The notes beneath the pieces are model-generated. The model did not search any database. It was not told where the DNA came from and saw only the letters and a program-made list of their open reading frames with translations. Below, one piece after another: positions 52,504 to 61,946 of a stretch of 64,000 nucleotides of DNA. Source of the DNA: Desulfosporosinus youngiae DSM 17734 (GTDB lineage Bacteria; Bacillota; Desulfitobacteriia; Desulfitobacteriales; Desulfitobacteriaceae). The stretch is from NCBI RefSeq assembly GCF_000244895.1, contig NZ_CM001441.1, positions 1,426,001 to 1,490,000 of the forward strand, read 5' to 3'. The number at the start of each line of letters is the position of its first letter. Within the stretch, counting starts at the first letter, position 1. The position numbers and the translations under genes are program-made.

Positions 52504-53661
52504 ATGCAAGAAGCCTTCATTATAGATTCTAAACGGACAGCGATCGGTAAAGCGGTCAAAGGTGCCTTGGCTCTGGTTCGACCGGACGATTTAGGTGCTT
52601 ATGTTATACAAGATATTCTGAAAAGGGTTCCTTCTCTCAATCCGGCTGAGATAGAAGACTGTGTTATTGGCTGCTCTTTTCCTGAAGGAGAGCAAGGGAT
52701 GAATATGGCCAAGATCATGGCTCTGCGCGCTGGATTGCCCATTGATGTCCCAGGGGTAACCATCAATCGTTTTTGCTCTTCGGGTCTGCAGGCGATTTCT
52801 ATGGCCGCCGACCGAATTCGTTTAGGCGAAGCAGACGTGATGATCGGCGGAGGAGCAGAGAGCATGTCAGCGGTTCCTCTCGGCGGTATGAAACCTGCAC
52901 CCAATCCTTATTTAGTGGAGCATGTTCCTCAGGCCTATGTCTCAATGGGTATAACCGCTGAGAATGTGGCCAAGAAATACGAGATAACCCGTGAACAACA
53001 AGATGCGTTTGCTGCGGCAAGCCATCAAAAGGCTTGGGCTGCTCAGAGCAGCGGTCGTTTTGACGATGAGATTGTACCTGTTCCTCTTCCCATGTATGGA
53101 AAACCGGGGGAGAAGTGGTTCTCCAAAGACGAGGGGATTCGTCCCGAGACCACAGCAGAGTCCCTTGCCAAATTAAGGACAGCTTTTAAAAACGGAGGTT
53201 CCGTAACAGCAGGGAACTCGTCCCAGACTAGTGACGGTGCAGCTATGACTCTTCTGATGTCTGAACAAAAAGTCAAGGCTCTGGATTTGAAACCCATTGC
53301 TGTTTGGCGCGGATACGCTGTTGCAGGCGTGGAGCCGGAACTGATGGGCATTGGTCCGATAAAGGCTATTCCTAAAGTATTAAAGCAAGTCGGCATGACC
53401 CTTGACCAAATCGACTTATTTGAATTAAATGAAGCGTTTGCTTCCCAATCCTTGGCGATCCTTAAGACCTTAGGAATTGATCCGGCTAAGGTCAATGTCA
53501 ATGGGGGAGCTATCGCCTTCGGACATCCGCTGGGCTGTACGGGTGCAAAGCTGACCGCTACTCTCCTGAGCGAAATGACCAAGCGTAAGCTGAAGTACGG
53601 TATGGTCACCATGTGTATCGGAGGCGGCATGGGAGCAGCCGGGATATACGAGTTATTGTAA
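52504..53661 (+). CDS. fadA: acetyl-CoA acyltransferase (thiolase)
   Basis: A 385-residue 3-ketoacyl-CoA thiolase, the last step of beta-oxidation. The nucleophilic Cys lies in TINRFCSSGLQAISMAAD (about residue 91), ELNEAFASQ near 310, the base His in NVNGGAIAFGHPLGCTGAK (about 340), and the second catalytic Cys in MCIGGGMGAAGIYE. GGGGGG upstream and a 12-base gap to fadN support co-transcription. A palindrome follows the stop, before fadE. Confidence 0.95.
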   Translation: MQEAFIIDSKRTAIGKAVKGALALVRPDDLGAYVIQDILKRVPSLNPAEIEDCVIGCSFPEGEQGMNMAKIMALRAGLPIDVPGVTINRFCSSGLQAISMAADRIRLGEADVMIGGGAESMSAVPLGGMKPAPNPYLVEHVPQAYVSMGITAENVAKKYEITREQQDAFAAASHQKAWAAQSSGRFDDEIVPVPLPMYGKPGEKWFSKDEGIRPETTAESLAKLRTAFKNGGSVTAGNSSQTSDGAAMTLLMSEQKVKALDLKPIAVWRGYAVAGVEPELMGIGPIKAIPKVLKQVGMTLDQIDLFELNEAFASQSLAILKTLGIDPAKVNVNGGAIAFGHPLGCTGAKLTATLLSEMTKRKLKYGMVTMCIGGGMGAAGIYELL

Positions 53662-53698
53662 AATGAAGTTCCCCAAACAGGACGAAGTACAGGAAGCG

Positions 53699-53742
53699 TG
53701 GGAACGGTTCTCCGCATGGCTAAAACCCGGGGAACCGTCCCA
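53699..53742. repeat. imperfect palindrome after fadA
   Basis: TGGGAACGGTTCTCC and GGGGAACCGTCCCA pair with one mismatch and one bulge around CGCATGGCTAAAACCC. The placement just past a stop codon is like that of the GGGACAGGT family, but the sequence differs. The 180-base gap holds no convincing gene. Confidence 0.5.
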
Positions 53743-53843
53743 GCCGGCAGAACGTTATTTTTTGAAAACAAGAAAAAGATACGGGGTGCAGAGCAGAGCA
53801 TTTGGGTCCGAACCTCGTACCTCGATAAAGAGGAGGCATAATT

Positions 53844-55616
53844 ATGGAATTAGAATTACGCGGAGGCGGGTTTTTACTGACTGAAGTTTCTCCGGATCAG
53901 GTATATGTCCGTGAGGAGTTAAATGAAGATCATAAGCAGCTTAAGAGAATGGCCCACAATTTTATGACCAAGGAGGTTGCTCCGAAAATCGAAGAGATGG
54001 AGGAGCAAAAAGATGGTGTTGTCCGGGAGTTTATGCGTCAGGCCGGGGAATTAGGCTTATTGGGGCTGGAAGTTCCGGAACAGTTCGGCGGGCTGGACAT
54101 GGACAAAGCCTCTACTGTGGTCGTGGGTGAAGAGGTTCCCCGCGGAGGTTCGTTTGCAGTTTCTTACGCGGCACATACAGGAATTGGCAGCTTGCCTATC
54201 GTCTATTTTGGTACTCCGGAGCAAAAAGCCAAGTATCTGCCGGGGCTGGCCGACGGTTCTAAAATTGCGGCTTACTGCTTAACTGAACCCGGTTCGGGAT
54301 CCGATGCCCTGGGAGCAAAAACGACGGCGGTTCTGAATGCAGAGGGAACCCACTATCGCCTGAATGGGACAAAGCAATTCATCACGAATGCCGGATTTGC
54401 GGATATTTTTCTGGTCTATGCCAAAGTTGACGGAAAAATGACCAATTTCATTGTTGAGCGGGAAATGCCGGGGCTGTCTTTCGGACCTGAAGAACAAAAG
54501 ATGGGAATTAAAGGCTCCTCTACCCGGCAAGTTATCTTGGAAGACGTCATGGTGCCTGTTGAAAATGTAGTCGGAGAACTCGGCCGCGGGCACGTTGTTG
54601 CCTTTAATATATTGAATGTCGGACGCTTTAAGCTGGCAGCTGCGGCCATGGGGGCTGTTCATACGGTTATCGAAACAAGCTTAAAATATGCCTCTGAGCG
54701 CAAACAATTCGGAACTGCACTCAATGCCTTCGGAGCAATTCAAAGTAAGGTTGCCGAAATGGCGACTCGGACCTATATGGCAGAGAGCGTTGTTTATCGT
54801 ACTGCCGGCCTTATGCAGGCTGGATTCCATGGCCTCGATCTGACCGGAGACTGCCGCAAAGAGGCTGGCAAGGCCTTAGAGGAATATGCTGTGGAATGCT
54901 CTCTTAATAAAGTCTATGCATCTGAAGTTCTGGATTACGTTGTGGACGAAGGAGTCCAGATCCATGGCGGTTACGGCTTTATTAAGGAATATCCGATTGA
55001 GCGTATGTATCGCGACTCCCGCATCAATCGTCTCTTTGAGGGAACGAACGAGATCAATCGCCTTCTTGTACCGGGAACTCTCCTGAAACGGGCTATGACC
55101 GGTGAACTGCCCTTGCTCCAAGCAGCTGCTGCCGTAAGTAAAGACCTTATTTCTGCGGGAATGGGCGGTCAGGCAGAAGGGTTGGAAGCTCTTAACCAAA
55201 TGACCCAAAAAGCGAAAAAATTATGTTTAATGGCAGCCGGATTAGCAGCTCAAAACGTTGGCATGGCTTTGCAGGAGAACCAATATGTCTTAACAGGCAT
55301 GGCAGAGATGGTCCTTCAAGTCTATGCCATGGAAAGCGGCGTTCTTCGGGCGCAAAAAGTTCAAACCATGGATGTTTCTGAGGAGCATAAAGCCTTCGTT
55401 GAGAAAGCAGCGACCTTAGGAGCCTACACTGCCTTTAATATTCTTGAGCAGCAGGCTAAAGAAGTACTCTGTGCAGTCGAGAAGGGGGATGCCCTCAACA
55501 CTGTCTTAGCCGGAATGCGTAAGCTCGTCCGCAGACCCAATGTAGATATGATCGGACTCCGCCAGGAAATCTCTAAATATATTATCGAAAAAGAGGGATA
55601 TCCGGTAAACTACTAA
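53844..55616 (+). CDS. fadE: acyl-CoA dehydrogenase, FadE-type
   Basis: A 590-residue FAD enzyme for the first step of beta-oxidation. GELGLLGLEVPEQFGGLDMD starts the domain. AAYCLTEPGSGSDALGAKTT binds FAD and substrate, QFITNAGFADIFLVYAK and RKQFGTALNAFGAIQ follow, and the conserved C-terminal IHGGYGFIKEYPIERMYRDS has the FAD contact. A roughly 180-residue extra C-terminal domain makes it longer than ordinary 380-residue enzymes and matches Bacillus FadE. AGAGGAGG precedes the ATG. It ends the fad operon. Confidence 0.94.
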   Translation: MELELRGGGFLLTEVSPDQVYVREELNEDHKQLKRMAHNFMTKEVAPKIEEMEEQKDGVVREFMRQAGELGLLGLEVPEQFGGLDMDKASTVVVGEEVPRGGSFAVSYAAHTGIGSLPIVYFGTPEQKAKYLPGLADGSKIAAYCLTEPGSGSDALGAKTTAVLNAEGTHYRLNGTKQFITNAGFADIFLVYAKVDGKMTNFIVEREMPGLSFGPEEQKMGIKGSSTRQVILEDVMVPVENVVGELGRGHVVAFNILNVGRFKLAAAAMGAVHTVIETSLKYASERKQFGTALNAFGAIQSKVAEMATRTYMAESVVYRTAGLMQAGFHGLDLTGDCRKEAGKALEEYAVECSLNKVYASEVLDYVVDEGVQIHGGYGFIKEYPIERMYRDSRINRLFEGTNEINRLLVPGTLLKRAMTGELPLLQAAAAVSKDLISAGMGGQAEGLEALNQMTQKAKKLCLMAAGLAAQNVGMALQENQYVLTGMAEMVLQVYAMESGVLRAQKVQTMDVSEEHKAFVEKAATLGAYTAFNILEQQAKEVLCAVEKGDALNTVLAGMRKLVRRPNVDMIGLRQEISKYIIEKEGYPVNY

Positions 55617-55668
55617 AACCCTTTAACAGGCGACTTGCCTTAAGTGCTAAATGAACATGTATCACAAC

Positions 55669-55702
55669 AGAAGGCCATAGTCAGTTAATGACATGGCCTT
55701 CT
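55669..55702. terminator. bidirectional hairpin after fadE
   Basis: AGAAGGCCAT and ATGGCCTTCT form a 10-bp stem with a 14-base loop. It lies between convergent fadE and the small zinc-knuckle gene. Confidence 0.65.
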
Positions 55703-55719
55703 CTGCTAATCCCTGAAGT

Positions 55720-55892
55720 TTAAGATTCCGAGACATTGGGTTCATCCATAAATTGAGAGCATTTCTCGCATAAGGCATAGATGGTTTCTCTCTTGTCAGT
55801 GCCGGAAAAAATATCATTTTGCGGCAATACTCACATACAACCTGATATGGAAGAGGAATAAATTCTTGGGCGGTTTGAGTTTTATCAATCAT
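55720..55892 (-). pseudogene. small double-CxxC protein, frameshifted at a homopolymer
   Basis: The start (MIDKTQTAQEFIPLPYQVVC) with CEYC is followed by a T6 run (minus strand, 55811-55806). In the present frame the protein becomes unlike a zinc protein. Shifting frame after the run gives SGTDKRETIYALCEKCSQFM and an orderly end (DEPNVSES stop at 55720), which restores a second CxxC pair. One lost T therefore explains the break. The intact form would be a 57-residue zinc-binding protein. A good ribosome binding site (AGGAGG) precedes the ATG. Confidence 0.6.
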
Positions 55893-55989
55893 TGGTATCC
55901 TCCTGACTGTAATTCTTTATCCGGAGATTTGTAAGAGACAGTTTAGATTAGGTTTATCATACTGTAATCACTTTTTATAGTCTACCCCG

Positions 55990-56235
55990 AAAAAGACCCT
56001 AAAGACATGCGGAAGAATCCCCAGACCCGCAAGCAGGGCAGATTCGTCCACAGAAGCGAACCCATTGCATGTAGAGGCGGTAAAAGCCCACAAGCCGGTG
56101 CGGGAAGACGGAGCCACAGGTTCACATCAGGTATTACCCTGAGGTTTGGCGGAGTCCCGCACCGGCGAGTGGGCGAGCCTCGGAATGCTGCGGTGAGCGG
56201 ATGTGGGCGAAGCTGCCCGGCCCGGGAGTACTCTC
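55990..56235 (-). repeat. dispersed GC-rich repeat, copy 2
   Basis: This intergenic DNA is more GC-rich than its surroundings. The minus strand of 55995-56098 resembles 42624-42730 (shared TGCAATGGGTTC). The plus strand near 56203 (TGGGCGAAGCTGCCCGGC) resembles 42672-42689 (TAGGCGAAGCTGCCTGGC). An open frame across it is not convincing as a gene. Confidence 0.5.
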
Positions 56236-56290
56236 TTTTCATCCTCTGATGGTAATGTGACAGCGGCATGAGGGTCTATTTGCCTAACAA

Positions 56291-56310
56291 TGAATGAATA
56301 TTCATTTTCA
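56291..56310. promoter_or_regulatory. FadR-like operator before MBL hydrolase
   Basis: TGAATGAATATTCATTTTCA fits the TGAATGANTANTCATTCA box in 16 of 18 positions. It lies 18 bases before the ATG at 56328, overlapping the likely transcription start, so repression by the linked FadR is likely. Confidence 0.7.
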
Positions 56311-56327
56311 CAGGAGGGAATAACAAA

Positions 56328-57230
56328 ATGCCAGACATTAAAGAAGTCTCTCAGAATGTTTATAAGTTAACAATTCCTGTTCCCATCAATGTTGAGGCTG
56401 TTAACCTATATTTATTCGCGGGGGAGGTTCCAACGCTGTTAGATGCCGGGACGAATACTCCGGAAGTCATCGAAGCAGTCAATGAAGGAATGAAAAAGGT
56501 GGGGATTAAACGGCTGGAACAGGTAGTGGTTTCCCACTGGCATGTTGACCATGCAGGAGCAGCAAATACCTTTGCTAAAGAAGGGGCAAGAGTTCTTGTT
56601 AGTTCAAGGGATCACCAGGAGTGGGCAAGTTTTGTACATGGAGATGCCTTTTCCCTGCTTAATGAATGGGCAATTAAAGAGTGGGGTGTCCCGGAGACGG
56701 AAATTTCAGGAATGCTTAAAATATCCAAACGGCTTCAGCACTTAACTGCCTTACCTGAGCAGGTGACTTTTATCGAACCGGAACAGACCATTATGGCGGG
56801 TGATAACTTATTGCGCGCGGTTGCCACACCTGGCCATACGGCCGGGCATCTCTCCTTTTATAATGAGAAAGATTCCATCCTCTTTTCCGGAGATATGCTT
56901 CTGCCGGATGAGATTCCTTATCCGGGGATCTGGCAGGAAAACGGTCAAGCGGTGAGCGGTTTGCCAAGTTATTTAGAAAGCCTCAAGAAAATAGAAGCTC
57001 TCGGTACTCAGCAGTATTTTCCCGGACATGGGTCGGCAAGTGAAAACCTGGCAGCACGTTGTCATGAAATTCGAGAACAGTTGTACCGCCAAATTAATGA
57101 TTTCTCGGCAGCGGAGACCGTCTATTTAAGTGCCACAAGCATAGGGGAGCAAAGGATTCACCCAGGGGTGCTTTTCATACAATTACACTATGTTTATGGG
57201 TGGAAGCAACTGAAAAAACAGGTGGGATGA
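56328..57230 (+). CDS. MBL-fold metallo-hydrolase
   Basis: A 300-residue metallo-beta-lactamase-fold hydrolase. The metal site [11 protein letters not shown] (about residues 69-79) is the HxHxDH motif. [14 protein letters not shown] has the next His, [12 protein letters not shown] the Asp and [11 protein letters not shown] the last His. Proteins of this subgroup hydrolyse thioesters or lactones, and the FadR-like box plus the adjacent fad operon suggests an acyl-CoA-related substrate, which is inference. AGGAGG precedes the ATG. It ends 5 bases before the chemoreceptor start. Confidence 0.88.
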   Translation: MPDIKEVSQNVYKLTIPVPINVEAVNLYLFAGEVPTLLDAGTNTPEVIEAVNEGMKKVGIKRLEQVVVSHWHVDHAGAANTFAKEGARVLVSSRDHQEWASFVHGDAFSLLNEWAIKEWGVPETEISGMLKISKRLQHLTALPEQVTFIEPEQTIMAGDNLLRAVATPGHTAGHLSFYNEKDSILFSGDMLLPDEIPYPGIWQENGQAVSGLPSYLESLKKIEALGTQQYFPGHGSASENLAARCHEIREQLYRQINDFSAAETVYLSATSIGEQRIHPGVLFIQLHYVYGWKQLKKQVG

Positions 57231-57235
57231 TAAAT

Positions 57236-58573
57236 ATGGAAGTTGCTAATGAGAAAGGAAAACCAAAAAAACAAACAATTAGCTTGGTTAAGTATATAGG
57301 TCAAACATTAGTAACAGTGGTTCCTATGATCTCAGCCATGGGAGTTGTCATTGCTTATGCAATGCAGCTCGACCGGTCTAAGTCAGTTTTAATGGTGATC
57401 TATTTTATCTTATCAGGTATTCTGGTAGGAATCTTTGCTTCGTTAAAGAATTATATTCGGTTTTTAAAACCCATCTATAGTATGCAGCAAAAGATTTTTC
57501 TGGTAGCCCAGGGGGATCTGACGCAAAGAGTCAAGGTTTCAGAAAAAAGCGAAATTGCTGAGTTGGGGCGCTCATTTAATCACATGATGAATAACTTCGG
57601 AACGATTATTACTAAGTTACGCGAGATGTCAAAAGTTTGGGTTGCTTCCTCTGAGGAATTATCAGCAAGCTCGGAAGAAGTGACTGCTTCCAACAGCAGT
57701 GTCGCGGATTATACAACTCAAATGGCTTCGGATGCCCAGGAACAAGCAAGGAATCAACAACAGCTGCTGGTAATGGTCAGAGAAATCGAAAATGCTGCTC
57801 AAATGATCGCGGAAAGGGCTACGTCTGTTTCTCATGAGGCCATCGGATCTGAGAAGCATTCGGGGGACGGCTTGGCCAAACTTTTAATCATTGTGAATAC
57901 GATGGAAGAGACAAATGAATCGGTAACTAATTCTATGCGGACAATAGAAGATCTGGCTGAGCAATCAAATCGGATCGGTACAATCACGGAGACGATTGCT
58001 CAGGTGGCACGCCAAACCAATCTTTTAGCGCTTAATGCCGCCATAGAAGCTGCACGAGCGGGAGAACACGGAAAGGGCTTTGCCGTTGTTGCCGATGAAA
58101 TTCGTAAACTGGCAGAAAATGTAGCCTCATCCACTCAGGAAGTTGCCGTTATCACGACCCTTATCCAAGAGAGTATCGGCCACTCTGTTCAAGGAATGAT
58201 GCAGACCGATTCTAAAGTTAAAGAAAGTGTGCGTTCTATTCAGGAGGCACAAGAAACGTTAACTACTATAGCCAATTCGACTCAGGAAGTGTCCCGCGAT
58301 ATTTCTGATATTGCAGCCTCCAGCGAGCAAATGCTTAGCAGTATAGAAGAAATAAATCAATATGTTGACAGAGTCAGGCAAGTTTCTGAAGAAGCGGTAT
58401 TTAAAACAGAAACCATCAGGGAGTCGACTGTGGAAGTGACGGCAACAATGCAAAGTGTTGCCGCAACAGCTCAAACCTTAGCCCACAGTGCAAACCAGAT
58501 ACAAGATGTGGTTGAACAATTTAAGGTAGAAACACGACCACTGATGGAATTAAAACCAACGGTAAATGCATAG
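57236..58573 (+). CDS. methyl-accepting chemotaxis protein without extracellular domain
   Basis: A 445-residue chemoreceptor. Two membrane helices (about 20-42 and 52-70) are separated by only a few residues. A HAMP domain follows ([20 protein letters not shown]), then a signalling domain with the hairpin tip [20 protein letters not shown] and [20 protein letters not shown]. With no periplasmic sensor it must sense membrane or cytoplasmic state. It may be co-transcribed with the MBL gene under FadR, which would tie taxis to fatty acids. GGTGGGATG precedes ATG 57236. Confidence 0.9.
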   Translation: MEVANEKGKPKKQTISLVKYIGQTLVTVVPMISAMGVVIAYAMQLDRSKSVLMVIYFILSGILVGIFASLKNYIRFLKPIYSMQQKIFLVAQGDLTQRVKVSEKSEIAELGRSFNHMMNNFGTIITKLREMSKVWVASSEELSASSEEVTASNSSVADYTTQMASDAQEQARNQQQLLVMVREIENAAQMIAERATSVSHEAIGSEKHSGDGLAKLLIIVNTMEETNESVTNSMRTIEDLAEQSNRIGTITETIAQVARQTNLLALNAAIEAARAGEHGKGFAVVADEIRKLAENVASSTQEVAVITTLIQESIGHSVQGMMQTDSKVKESVRSIQEAQETLTTIANSTQEVSRDISDIAASSEQMLSSIEEINQYVDRVRQVSEEAVFKTETIRESTVEVTATMQSVAATAQTLAHSANQIQDVVEQFKVETRPLMELKPTVNA

Positions 58574-58623
58574 AATCCCGATTATGGAAAACAATATAAA
58601 GCAGAATAAGGAGGTGCTTTATA

Positions 58624-59130
58624 TTGATTCAATTATCCGAGAAGGAAAAATTACTATTAATGGACCAAAAAACTCATGAGGAAATCTGTGTCGACAAATA
58701 CGCCAAATATGCTAACCAAGCTCAAGATCCTCAATTGAAGCAGTTATTTAACTCTTATTCGGGTAAAGAGCAAGTACACTTAGATACAATCAATCAGTTA
58801 TTGAGCGGACAGATGCCTAACATGGGGGGGCAACAAAACCAAGGTCAGCAAGGGCAAAATCAGCAAGGACAACAAGCTCAGCCCCAGCAAATGCCAAACC
58901 CGCAACAGATGGCCGGCGGCAATCAAGCTTATAATCAAGTGGATGCTAAACTTTGTACAGACATGTTAATGACTGAGAAGTATGTGTCCGGTGCATATGA
59001 TACTGCGATATTTGAATTCAGAGATCCTAATATACGTCAGATCCTCAATCATATCCAAAAGGAAGAACAGGAACACGGCGAAGGAATTTTCCAATATATG
59101 CAGGGTCATGGGATGTATCAAGTCCACTAG
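58624..59130 (+). CDS. CotF-like spore coat protein
   Basis: A 168-residue ferritin-like helical protein of the spore coat F family: LMDQKTHEEICVDKYAKYAN near the N-terminus and LCTDMLMTEKYVSGAYDTAI later, with a Gln-rich insert (about 65-100: QQNQGQQGQNQQGQQ type) between the two helical halves. It should be laid down in the coat during sporulation. The start is TTG with AAGGAGGTG upstream. A strong terminator follows. Confidence 0.88.
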   Translation: MIQLSEKEKLLLMDQKTHEEICVDKYAKYANQAQDPQLKQLFNSYSGKEQVHLDTINQLLSGQMPNMGGQQNQGQQGQNQQGQQAQPQQMPNPQQMAGGNQAYNQVDAKLCTDMLMTEKYVSGAYDTAIFEFRDPNIRQILNHIQKEEQEHGEGIFQYMQGHGMYQVH

Positions 59131-59165
59131 GATAGATCAATTGATTTGACATAGCGTGATCCATG

Positions 59166-59199
59166 TTAAGCGCGGCTTTTTTAAGAAAGCCGCGCTTAA
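59166..59199 (+). terminator. terminator after coat gene
   Basis: TTAAGCGCGGCTTT and AAAGCCGCGCTTAA form a perfect 14-bp stem with loop TTTAAG. Confidence 0.85.
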
Positions 59200-59289
59200 T
59201 TTATGCTTTATTGGGTTATAAAAACAATAACTTTGCCTGAGAAACAAAGTTAGTTTTTTTTATATAAGATATTGCATTAAGCAAGTTTT

Positions 59290-59335
59290 TGAATATAATT
59301 AAAATATGAACACATAAGCATATGATCATATATGA
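59290..59335 (+). promoter_or_regulatory. promoter with ArsR/SmtB-like operator candidate
   Basis: The AT-rich GAACACATAAGCATATGATC and following ATATATGA contains overlapping dyads around CATATG, the style of SmtB/CadC operators, upstream of the cadC remnant and the ATPase. The assignment is tentative. Confidence 0.35.
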
Positions 59336-59378
59336 AAAATGCTTGGTCATGGCAAAAAAGAAGGAGGAACTTGGAAAT

Positions 59379-59644
59379 AATCGTTCTTAGAACTGTCCCT
59401 GGATAGTCCGATTTGTGAATCAGTATGTGTCTATACTGATTTGAGCGAGTCAGTTAGTCAAACACTGAATATCAAGTGGGCAGGTATATCAATCCTCTGC
59501 ATCTCTTTAATTGCGTGTTATCATGAGCAACAGTCTGGTAAATACTCCAGAGAAGGAAAGCCGGTTTATGATTCTTTAGATGATGGGCATGTCAAATCCC
59601 TTTATCGTGATGGCCTGGAGCTTATCTCAGAAGGCCGCGGATAG
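59379..59644 (+). pseudogene. cadC-like ArsR regulator remnant with internal deletion
   Basis: An open frame without a proper start reads SPICESVCVYTDLSESVSQT, like the metal-binding N-terminus of CadC (CxxxC), and ends with KYSREGKPVYDSLDDGHVKS, the ArsR wing and dimer helix. The DNA-recognition helices that should lie between are replaced by an unrelated short stretch (ILCISLIACYHEQQSG). The regulator has therefore lost its helix-turn-helix. It lies 37 bases upstream of the Cd/Zn ATPase gene. Confidence 0.6.
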
Positions 59645-59680
59645 AAATTTACAGATATAATTGATTTGGAGGAGAAAAGA

Positions 59681-61831
59681 ATGAATGGAGAACAAGAAGG
59701 TCAAAAACGGATTAAGTACCGGTTAGAAGGTTTATGTTGTGCAAATTGTGCGATTAAAATTGAAAAAGCCTTTTGCTCTGAAGAAATGATTGGAGAAACC
59801 TCCCTGAATTTTGCTACGCAAACGGTCTACCTGCCTCCTGCGGCGCTTGAACTTGCTCAACGTATTGTTGACCGGATTGAGCCAGGTGTTATCTTAAAAC
59901 CATTGGACCAAATAAGCAGGCGTCTGCAAAAAGAAGAGAATGCTTCAGACGCCGGCCGGCAAAAAGTACGCATGCTTGCTGCAGGCTCTTTGCTTGCCAT
60001 AGGACTGTTATTGCCCATAATTGGGGTAAATCTTCCGAGGATCATAGAATACCCGCTTTTTTTAACAGCCTATCTTCTGGTTGGCTATGAAGTCCTGGTT
60101 ACAGCCTTGCGAAATATGACAAGAGGGGCGCTATTTGATGAAAACTTTCTAATGTCCATTGGAACCCTCGGAGCAATTGCCATTAACCAATTGCCTGAAG
60201 CGGTTGGGGTAATGTTATTTTATACGGTTGGCGAGTATATACAAGGCTTGGCATTCAACCGCTCACGGCACTCAATTCAGGCTTTAATGGATATTAGACC
60301 GGATTATGCAAATCTCGTTCATCAATTGGAGGTATTGAAGGTTGCCCCTGAAGATGTTCAAATTGGACAATTCATCATGGTGCGTCCCGGGGAAAAGGTT
60401 CCTCTGGATGGGGAAGTGGTTAAAGGCACTTCCTTTGTAGATACATCTGCTTTGACAGGAGAGTCTGTTCCACGGAAAGTTGAAGCAGGAGACACTGTTT
60501 TGTCTGGAATGGTCAATTCCAGCGGGGTCCTCACAGTTAAAGTTACCCGGGTATATGCGGAATCCTCTGTGCAAAAAGTTCTTGATCTTGTGGAAAATGC
60601 CAGTGCGCGTAAAGCCCCTACGGAGAAATTTATAACCACATTTTCCCGATATTACACCCCTACTGTTGTGTTAATTGCCCTGGGAATTGCCATAGTTCCG
60701 CCTCTGCTTGGCGGGGGGGCGTTTAGTGAATGGATTTATCGGGCCTTAACAATTCTCGTCATTTCCTGTCCTTGTGCTTTAGTAATCTCGGTTCCCTTAG
60801 GGTATTTTGGCGGGATCGGCGGAGCTTCACGACATGGGGTTCTTGTCAAAGGGGCCAACTACCTGGAAGCACTGACTAAGGTGAAAACCGTCGTTTTTGA
60901 CAAAACAGGAACCCTGACCCAAGGAGTTTTTGAAGTAGTAAACGTGAACCCAGCCAAGGAATTCAGCTCCGAATTCCTCATGGAGATTGCGGCAACCGCG
61001 GAAATTCACTCCAGTCATCCGATTGCCAAATCTATTCGCAATAGTTACGCTTTACCTCTTGACCCGGAGGTAGTTGAAGATTATAAGGAGATCAGCGGGA
61101 AGGGAGTCCAGGCCAAAATCAAAGGGCTTGAGGTTTTAGTAGGAAAGGCCGCTTTATTAAAAGAAGCCGGAATTCAGATTCCCGCTACCCAGGCCAATGG
61201 GCAAGGAACTCTGGTTTATGTTGCGGTTTCGGGAGACTATGCGGGAGATCTTCTTATTGCTGATCGCCTTAAATCCGGCGCGAAGGAAACCATTAAAGCG
61301 TTGGAGAACTCTGGGATTAAAACGGTTATGTTAACAGGAGATCTGCAAACGGTTGCCCAAAGTGTCGCAGATGATTTAGGGATATCCGAATACCATGCAG
61401 ATTTGCTGCCCCAAGACAAAGTGGCATGGTTAGAAAAGCTGATGGCGGGAAAGGACCGCAGTGAGAAGGTTATTTTTGTGGGGGACGGGATTAATGATGC
61501 GCCGGTCCTCACCCGTGCGGATGTTGGAATAGCGATGGGCGGATTGGGTTCGGACGCCGCAATCGAGGCTGCTGATGTAGTCCTTATGGAAGACCAGCCC
61601 ACTAAACTTCTGACCGCCATTAATATTGCCGGTTTTACCAAGAAGATTATTTGGCAAAATATTTTCTTTGCCTTGGGAATTAAACTGGGTTTTGTCTTCT
61701 TTGGAGCCTTAGGAATGGCCACTATGTGGGAAGCGGTGTTTGCTGATGTGGGAGTTGCTCTCTTAGCTGTTTTGAATGCAACCCGCGTGAGCCGGTATAC
61801 CAGCCCGGGGATAGATATGATAAAAAATTAG
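59681..61831 (+). CDS. cadA: Cd/Zn/Pb-exporting P1B-type ATPase
   Basis: A 716-residue heavy-metal efflux pump. An N-terminal metal-binding domain has CCANC (about residues 20-24). Eight membrane helices include the metal-transport motif VISCPCALVISVPLGYFGGI. The phosphorylated Asp lies in VVFDKTGTLTQG, the HP motif is SSHPIAKSI, and MLTGDLQTVAQ and VGDGINDAPVLTRADVGIAM complete the ATPase core. The CPC with the SVPLGYFGG continuation points to Cd/Zn/Pb rather than Cu. The start is ATG 59681 with GGAGGAG. The nearby regulator is degenerate. Confidence 0.93.
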   Translation: MNGEQEGQKRIKYRLEGLCCANCAIKIEKAFCSEEMIGETSLNFATQTVYLPPAALELAQRIVDRIEPGVILKPLDQISRRLQKEENASDAGRQKVRMLAAGSLLAIGLLLPIIGVNLPRIIEYPLFLTAYLLVGYEVLVTALRNMTRGALFDENFLMSIGTLGAIAINQLPEAVGVMLFYTVGEYIQGLAFNRSRHSIQALMDIRPDYANLVHQLEVLKVAPEDVQIGQFIMVRPGEKVPLDGEVVKGTSFVDTSALTGESVPRKVEAGDTVLSGMVNSSGVLTVKVTRVYAESSVQKVLDLVENASARKAPTEKFITTFSRYYTPTVVLIALGIAIVPPLLGGGAFSEWIYRALTILVISCPCALVISVPLGYFGGIGGASRHGVLVKGANYLEALTKVKTVVFDKTGTLTQGVFEVVNVNPAKEFSSEFLMEIAATAEIHSSHPIAKSIRNSYALPLDPEVVEDYKEISGKGVQAKIKGLEVLVGKAALLKEAGIQIPATQANGQGTLVYVAVSGDYAGDLLIADRLKSGAKETIKALENSGIKTVMLTGDLQTVAQSVADDLGISEYHADLLPQDKVAWLEKLMAGKDRSEKVIFVGDGINDAPVLTRADVGIAMGGLGSDAAIEAADVVLMEDQPTKLLTAINIAGFTKKIIWQNIFFALGIKLGFVFFGALGMATMWEAVFADVGVALLAVLNATRVSRYTSPGIDMIKN

Positions 61832-61946
61832 TATTGAATGATGGGCGTTTCTCGACTATGATATTAGTAGGGTCAGCTGCTGATAGTTAAAGCAGAGCTG
61901 ATATAGATAGAAGAAGAACGTTCATGTATTAAACCTGGGGGTTATT

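Noticed and set aside
53663-53884. 73-codon frame between fadA and fadE
   Set aside because: It overlaps the fadE start out of frame, runs through a palindrome and has no good ribosome binding site.
55982-56269. 95-codon minus-strand frame and 80-codon plus-strand frame in the GC-rich repeat
   Set aside because: Both are stop-poor only because the DNA is GC-rich. The proteins are Pro/Arg/Leu-rich without start signals, and the segment is a repeat also seen at 42600.
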